Shown here one piece after another: positions 62,828 to 64,000 of a stretch of 64,000 nucleotides of DNA. The DNA comes from JAAYUD01 sp963676865 (GTDB taxonomy: Bacteria; Bacteroidota; Bacteroidia; Bacteroidales; Bacteroidaceae), in assembly GCA_963676865.2 (NCBI GenBank), contig CAXXSS010000001.1, forward strand, positions 1,488,001 to 1,552,000, in the 5' to 3' direction. Within the stretch, counting starts at the first letter, position 1; every line of letters starts with the position of its first letter. The notes below the pieces were generated by a model. The model made no database searches. It was not told where the DNA came from and worked only from the letters and a program-made list of their open reading frames with translations. A program made the translations under genes and the position numbers.

Positions 62828-62887
62828 CTCTATAATAATGACGGTTGATGAATAGAAAAGTTACAGCCGAAAGGCTTTTTTTTGGAA

Positions 62888-63661
62888 TTATTTTTTAATA
62901 TGAGTTCCGCCCGCAATATTAATGGCTGAAGCAGAAGTAATTAATACTTCTGTTACACCTGCATTAATAGCAGCAAATGCGTTCTCTAATTTTGGAATCA
63001 TCCCCCCTTGAATAACTTTTTCTGTGATGAGAGATTGAAATTCTTTGTAACTGATGGAAGGAATAACGCTGTTATCATCATTTTCATCACGCAACACACC
63101 GGATTTCTCAAAACAGTACATTAGAGTGACAGCAAAATAAGGAGCAAGAGCCTTGGCTGTTTCACCAGCTATCGTATCAGCGTTGGTATTCAATAGATGT
63201 CCTTCGCCATCATGAGTTAGAGGAGCCATGACGGGGACAATACCCTTGCTAATTAAATCAGATAGAATAACAGCATCAACTTTTTTCACATCTCCTACAA
63301 AGCCGTAGTCTAAATCTTTTATAGGACGTTTCACTGAACAAATTACATTCATATCTGCGCCAGTCAAACCCAAAGCGTTGATATTCATTCCCTGCAACCT
63401 AGCTACCACATTCTTGTTCACTAACCCGCCATACACCATAGTAACAATCCGAAGCATAGCCTCATCGGTAATGCGACGGCCACCAACCATTTTACTTTCA
63501 ACGCCAAGCATAGCAGCAAGTTTGGTCGCCGATCGTCCCCCACCATGAACAAGGATTTTTTTGCCTTTTATTGCAGCAAAATCAGACAATAGCAGTTGGA
63601 GAGAAGTATCATCCTCGACGACCTTCCCTCCGACCTTAATAATTGTGAGCTTTTCTTTCAT
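62888..63661 (-). CDS. argB: Acetylglutamate kinase
   Basis: This 257-residue amino-acid-kinase-family protein shows the N-terminal LTIIKVGGKVVED, ILVHGGGRSATKLAAMLGVE (acetylglutamate binding), KMVGGRRITDEAMLRIVTMV, LGLTGADMN and LLNTNADTIAGETAKALAPY. It carries out the second step of arginine/ornithine synthesis. It is 25 bp downstream of speA on the same strand, so arginine synthesis and arginine decarboxylation are encoded together. Confidence 0.92.
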   Translation of the reverse strand: MKEKLTIIKVGGKVVEDDTSLQLLLSDFAAIKGKKILVHGGGRSATKLAAMLGVESKMVGGRRITDEAMLRIVTMVYGGLVNKNVVARLQGMNINALGLTGADMNVICSVKRPIKDLDYGFVGDVKKVDAVILSDLISKGIVPVMAPLTHDGEGHLLNTNADTIAGETAKALAPYFAVTLMYCFEKSGVLRDENDDNSVIPSISYKEFQSLITEKVIQGGMIPKLENAFAAINAGVTEVLITSASAINIAGGTHIKK

Positions 63662-63686
63662 TCTTTATTTTGAATAATATTTACAT

Positions 63687-64000
63687 TTATTCCAAATAAG
63701 TATAGCCATACAAACCGCTACGGTAATTAGATAGAAACTCTTTCCCTTCTTCCAGCGAAATCTTCCCTTCTTTCACCGACTTGGTAACCCATGTTTCAAG
63801 AGTTCTCACTAATCGCTTCGGGTTATACTGAACGTAGTCAAGAACCTCGGCAACGGTCTCTCCATCAATAATCTGTTCAATCGTATAACACTTCTCGTTG
63901 ACAGATACATGAATAGCATTAGTATCGCCAAATAAATTATGCATATCGCCAAGTATTTCTTGATAAGCCCCGACAAGAAACACCCCTATAAAATAAGGTT
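63687..64000 (-). CDS. speA: Biosynthetic arginine decarboxylase, 3' end only
   Basis: The open frame enters from the right edge and reads PYFIGVFLVGAYQEILGDMH, then NLFGDTNAIHV, the C-terminal signature of SpeA-type arginine decarboxylases (PLP-dependent, agmatine-forming). About 104 residues are visible. A GTG at 63983 lies inside the conserved stretch and is not a start. The enzyme starts polyamine synthesis. Confidence 0.88.
   Translation of the reverse strand, partial: PYFIGVFLVGAYQEILGDMHNLFGDTNAIHVSVNEKCYTIEQIIDGETVAEVLDYVQYNPKRLVRTLETWVTKSVKEGKISLEEGKEFLSNYRSGLYGYTYLE

Noticed and set aside
62858..62880. Terminator AGCC-GAAA-GGCT followed by a T-run on the plus strand
   Set aside because: No plus-strand gene lies upstream of it, and for the minus-strand argB transcript the T-run is on the wrong side.
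63687..63983. Complete 98-residue gene at the right edge
   Set aside because: The GTG start is inside the conserved SpeA C-terminal sequence, and the frame stays open to the window edge.

Overview
The window looks like chromosome of a gut-type Bacteroidales bacterium, most likely Bacteroides or a close relative. The evidence is low-to-moderate GC, repeated SusC/SusD pairs, FecR/ECF-sigma signalling, Bacteroides-style -7 boxes (TAnnTTTG) upstream of many genes, a mitochondrial-type aconitase / isocitrate dehydrogenase / citrate synthase cluster, and families common in this phylum (DUF2851, WbqC, DUF4252, DUF4369-TlpA). No rRNA, tRNA, CRISPR array or replication origin was recognised.

Layout. 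1-3.6 kb is one end of an integrated mobile element: a DUF4373 protein cut by the left edge, a small HTH protein, an unknown 300-residue protein and a tyrosine integrase. 4.8-14.8 kb is a starch-type polysaccharide utilisation locus: SusC, SusD, SusE-like, a GH13 surface lipoprotein and a SusA-like GH13. It is bracketed by an identical 55-bp direct repeat. 15.2-16.5 kb is an ISAs1-family insertion sequence, followed by a GH53 endo-galactanase. 18.2-28.2 kb is housekeeping: DEAD-box helicase, tyrosine-phosphatase-like lipoprotein, SIS-domain sugar isomerase, M16 protease and the oxidative branch of the TCA cycle. 28.8-37.4 kb is a second SusC/SusD system with its own FecR anti-sigma factor, a TlpA-like protein and a divergent ECF sigma factor. 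38.3-44.5 kb holds WbqC, two adjacent S26 signal peptidases (one looks catalytically dead), DapB and three small conserved proteins. 44.5-54.4 kb holds a large outer-membrane receptor-like protein and an RND efflux operon with a divergent AraC regulator. A second, nearly identical ISAs1 copy lies at 54.7-56.0 kb. 56.7-61.0 kb is a glycan-scavenging cluster (GH130, MFS transporter, GH35). The right end carries an ECF sigma / membrane protein / DUF4252 operon, argB and the 3' end of speA.

The most unusual feature lies outside the genes. The long intergenic gaps between these clusters carry several families of dispersed repeats. One type is an array of 10-bp dyads of the form CACAnnTGTG, spaced at exactly 22 bp. 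Arrays of three, four and four dyads, plus a related single dyad, occur at four places. Both IS copies sit inside such arrays with clean 10-bp target duplications. I know of no described element with this architecture, but I could not search for one.
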